Source: Prevotella sp. UBA1104
GTDB lineage: Bacteria; Bacteroidota; Bacteroidia; Bacteroidales; Bacteroidaceae
Direction: 5' to 3'
Length of the DNA stretch: 6,245 nucleotides
Assembly (NCBI GenBank): GCA_002314055.1
Contig: DCBP01000069.1
Coordinates: 1-6,245, forward strand
Shown here: positions 5,820 to 6,245 of the stretch, one piece after another
Layout: each line of letters begins with the position of its first letter
How positions within the stretch are numbered: position 1 is the first letter of the stretch
Program-made: the position numbers and the translations under genes
Notes under the pieces: generated by a model
What the model was told of the DNA's origin: nothing
Seen by the model: the letters and a program-made list of their open reading frames with translations, nothing else
Database searches by the model: none

Positions 5820-5846
5820 GTATTAAAATTACTTGAATACAACAAG
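5815..5846 (-). promoter_or_regulatory. Promoter of tetR (and probably fabG)
   Basis: On the minus strand TACTTTTG (5822-5815) fits the -7 consensus TAnnTTTG exactly. CTTG (5846-5843) matches three of four bases of the -33 TTTG element, with 20 bp between. Transcription would start near 5808, leaving a leader of about 65 bases before the ATG at 5743. A short inverted repeat ACTTG-7 nt-CAAGT (5831-5847) lies over the -33 region. Confidence 0.6.
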
Positions 5847-5851
5847 TCCAA

Positions 5852-5995
5852 AGGAATTTAAGTCTTCTTTTTTATTTATTTTTAATTGTCAGCCTTAGTA
5901 TTTTGCGGCATGTTTTCCATGTTTTTCCAAAAGATTTTCGCCCTTCCAACGTTTCATAAAAAACAATGAAAGGGCGAATATACATATTTTATGTC
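5852..5995. other. Intergenic region between the small secreted peptide and the tetR promoter
   Basis: AT-rich, with no open frame longer than about 15 codons that looks real. Its contents are the hairpin at 5937-5978 and a short near-direct repeat CATGTTTTCC/ATGTTTTTCC at 5909-5928. Nothing else was supported. Confidence 0.6.
5937..5978 (-). terminator. Bulged inverted repeat, probable terminator of the small peptide gene
   Basis: The right arm ATGAAAGGGCGAA (5966-5978) pairs with TTTCAT (5952-5957) and, after an 8-base interruption TTCCAACG, with TTCGCCC (5937-5943), for 13 paired bases. It begins 17 bp after the stop of the 40-residue peptide gene. In the minus-strand RNA the loop is U-rich and the stem is followed by AAAAUCUUUU, so the downstream U-tract is imperfect. 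Confidence 0.5.
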
Positions 5996-6118
5996 TTACC
6001 TTCTGCGACTTGAACCTATGCTTCTGCCGTAGTTGTTGTAGTAGTTGGTGTTGTATTGTGCAAAACTTGCTGTTGCAGACGTCAGGCAGATAACTAATGT
6101 AGCTAAAATCTTTCTCAT
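5996..6118 (-). CDS. Small secreted peptide precursor, 40 residues
   Basis: A short frame from the ATG at 6118 to the TAA at 5996. It has a clear Sec signal sequence: a basic start (MRK), a hydrophobic core at residues 4-17 (ILATLVICLTSATA) and a cleavage site after SFA, at position 20. The predicted mature peptide is only 20 residues, beginning QYNTNYYNNYGR and ending in SSRRR: Asn/Tyr-rich and then basic. The Cys at 11 sits too far inside the hydrophobic core, and after Ile, to make a good lipoprotein site. A -7 box lies 25 bp upstream and a hairpin follows the stop, so it looks like a stand-alone gene. I do not recognise the family. It might be the remnant of a longer exported protein cut short by a premature stop, but no continuing frame with similar composition was seen downstream. 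Confidence 0.55.
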   Translation of the reverse strand: MRKILATLVICLTSATASFAQYNTNYYNNYGRSIGSSRRR

Positions 6119-6142
6119 ATCTTTTTACTTAAAGTAACAAGT

Positions 6143-6150
6143 CAAAATTA
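6143..6150 (-). promoter_or_regulatory. -7 box for the small secreted peptide gene
   Basis: On the minus strand TAATTTTG (6150-6143) fits TAnnTTTG exactly and would start transcription about 18 bases before the ATG at 6118. No good TTTG lies at the right distance upstream; the nearest, at 6161-6158, is only 7 bp away. The -33 element is therefore weak or replaced by an activator site. Confidence 0.45.
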
Positions 6151-6184
6151 TTTTATACAAATGACAATGGAGATAATATAAAAA

Positions 6185-6216
6185 ACAACAAGTACAACGT
6201 ATACAACAAGTACAAC
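6185..6216. repeat. Direct repeat, two 14-bp copies at 18-bp period
   Basis: ACAACAAGTACAAC occurs perfectly at 6185-6198 and 6203-6216, separated by GTAT. The copies lie 35-66 bp upstream of the peptide gene's -7 box. Two direct copies at nearly two helical turns is a layout compatible with an activator binding site. The core TACAACAAGT also occurs at 5838-5847 in the tetR promoter. Confidence 0.6.
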
Positions 6217-6230
6217 ACGCAGCGTGCGTG
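6216..6230. repeat. Short perfect palindrome at the right edge
   Basis: CACGCA-GCG-TGCGTG is a perfect 6-bp inverted repeat with a 3-base loop, GC-rich in an AT-rich setting. It adjoins the direct repeat. It could be the terminator stem of a minus-strand gene beyond the window, followed in that direction by U-rich sequence, or a protein-binding site. Confidence 0.45.
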
Positions 6231-6245
6231 ACAAACATGAGAGTG

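Noticed and set aside
5744..5851. Upstream extension of TetR by 36 residues
   Set aside because: The extension spans the -7 box and the palindrome, is rich in Asn/Tyr/Lys from AT-rich DNA, and would lengthen the normal TetR N-terminus. The ATG at 5743 fits better.
5881..5919. 12-codon minus-strand frame downstream of the peptide gene
   Set aside because: Too short, with no start signals or composition to distinguish it from chance.
6057..6065. Third copy of the operator half-site TGTGCAAAA inside the peptide gene
   Set aside because: It is a single half-site encoding the signal cleavage region (residues FAQ), with no partner arm. Chance is a sufficient explanation.

Overview
The window looks like chromosomal DNA from a member of the Bacteroidota, probably a Prevotella-type Bacteroidales. 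Three points support this. Several genes are preceded by the Bacteroidota promoter consensus (TTTG near -33 and TAnnTTTG near -7). Most starts lack a Shine-Dalgarno sequence. The recognisable proteins (FabG, a one-domain RluA-family pseudouridine synthase, a TetR regulator) have the Bacteroidales style. The genus is an inference.

Left part (1-2990, + strand): the 3' end of an A1S_2505-like gene, then two uncharacterised membrane-anchored proteins. The first (248-2236) has an N-terminal membrane segment, a central domain of unknown function, a coiled coil and C-terminal TPR-like repeats. The second (2310-2990) has two membrane helices, an acidic linker and a YbjN/secretion-chaperone-like domain. 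Each has its own recognisable promoter. This is the accessory-looking part of the window.

Middle (2991-5013, - strand): reading in the transcription direction, fabG (5013-4255), then a 383-bp intergenic block of nested repeats, then an RluA-family pseudouridine synthase (3871-3206), then an overlooked 56-residue two-helix membrane protein (3161-2991). The stop codon of that small gene directly abuts the stop of the convergent 2310-2990 gene. The repeat block has five copies of a 59-bp unit. Each copy is built of 7-bp modules plus a GC-rich hairpin, and a sixth, inverted module with a different hairpin closes the block.

Right part (5014-6245, - strand): a TetR-family gene lies upstream of fabG and probably shares its transcript, because no promoter consensus is visible in the 136-bp gap. 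That gap holds a G-quadruplex-type motif, a 7-bp perfect hairpin and a long polypyrimidine tract. A perfect 9+9 bp inverted repeat overlaps the tetR -7 box and is the obvious candidate operator, so TetR may control itself and fabG together. Further right is a tiny gene (6118-5996) encoding a 40-residue peptide with a clear signal sequence and an Asn/Tyr-rich, basic mature part, followed by a hairpin. The final 125 bp contains an 18-bp-period direct repeat and a short palindrome but no gene.
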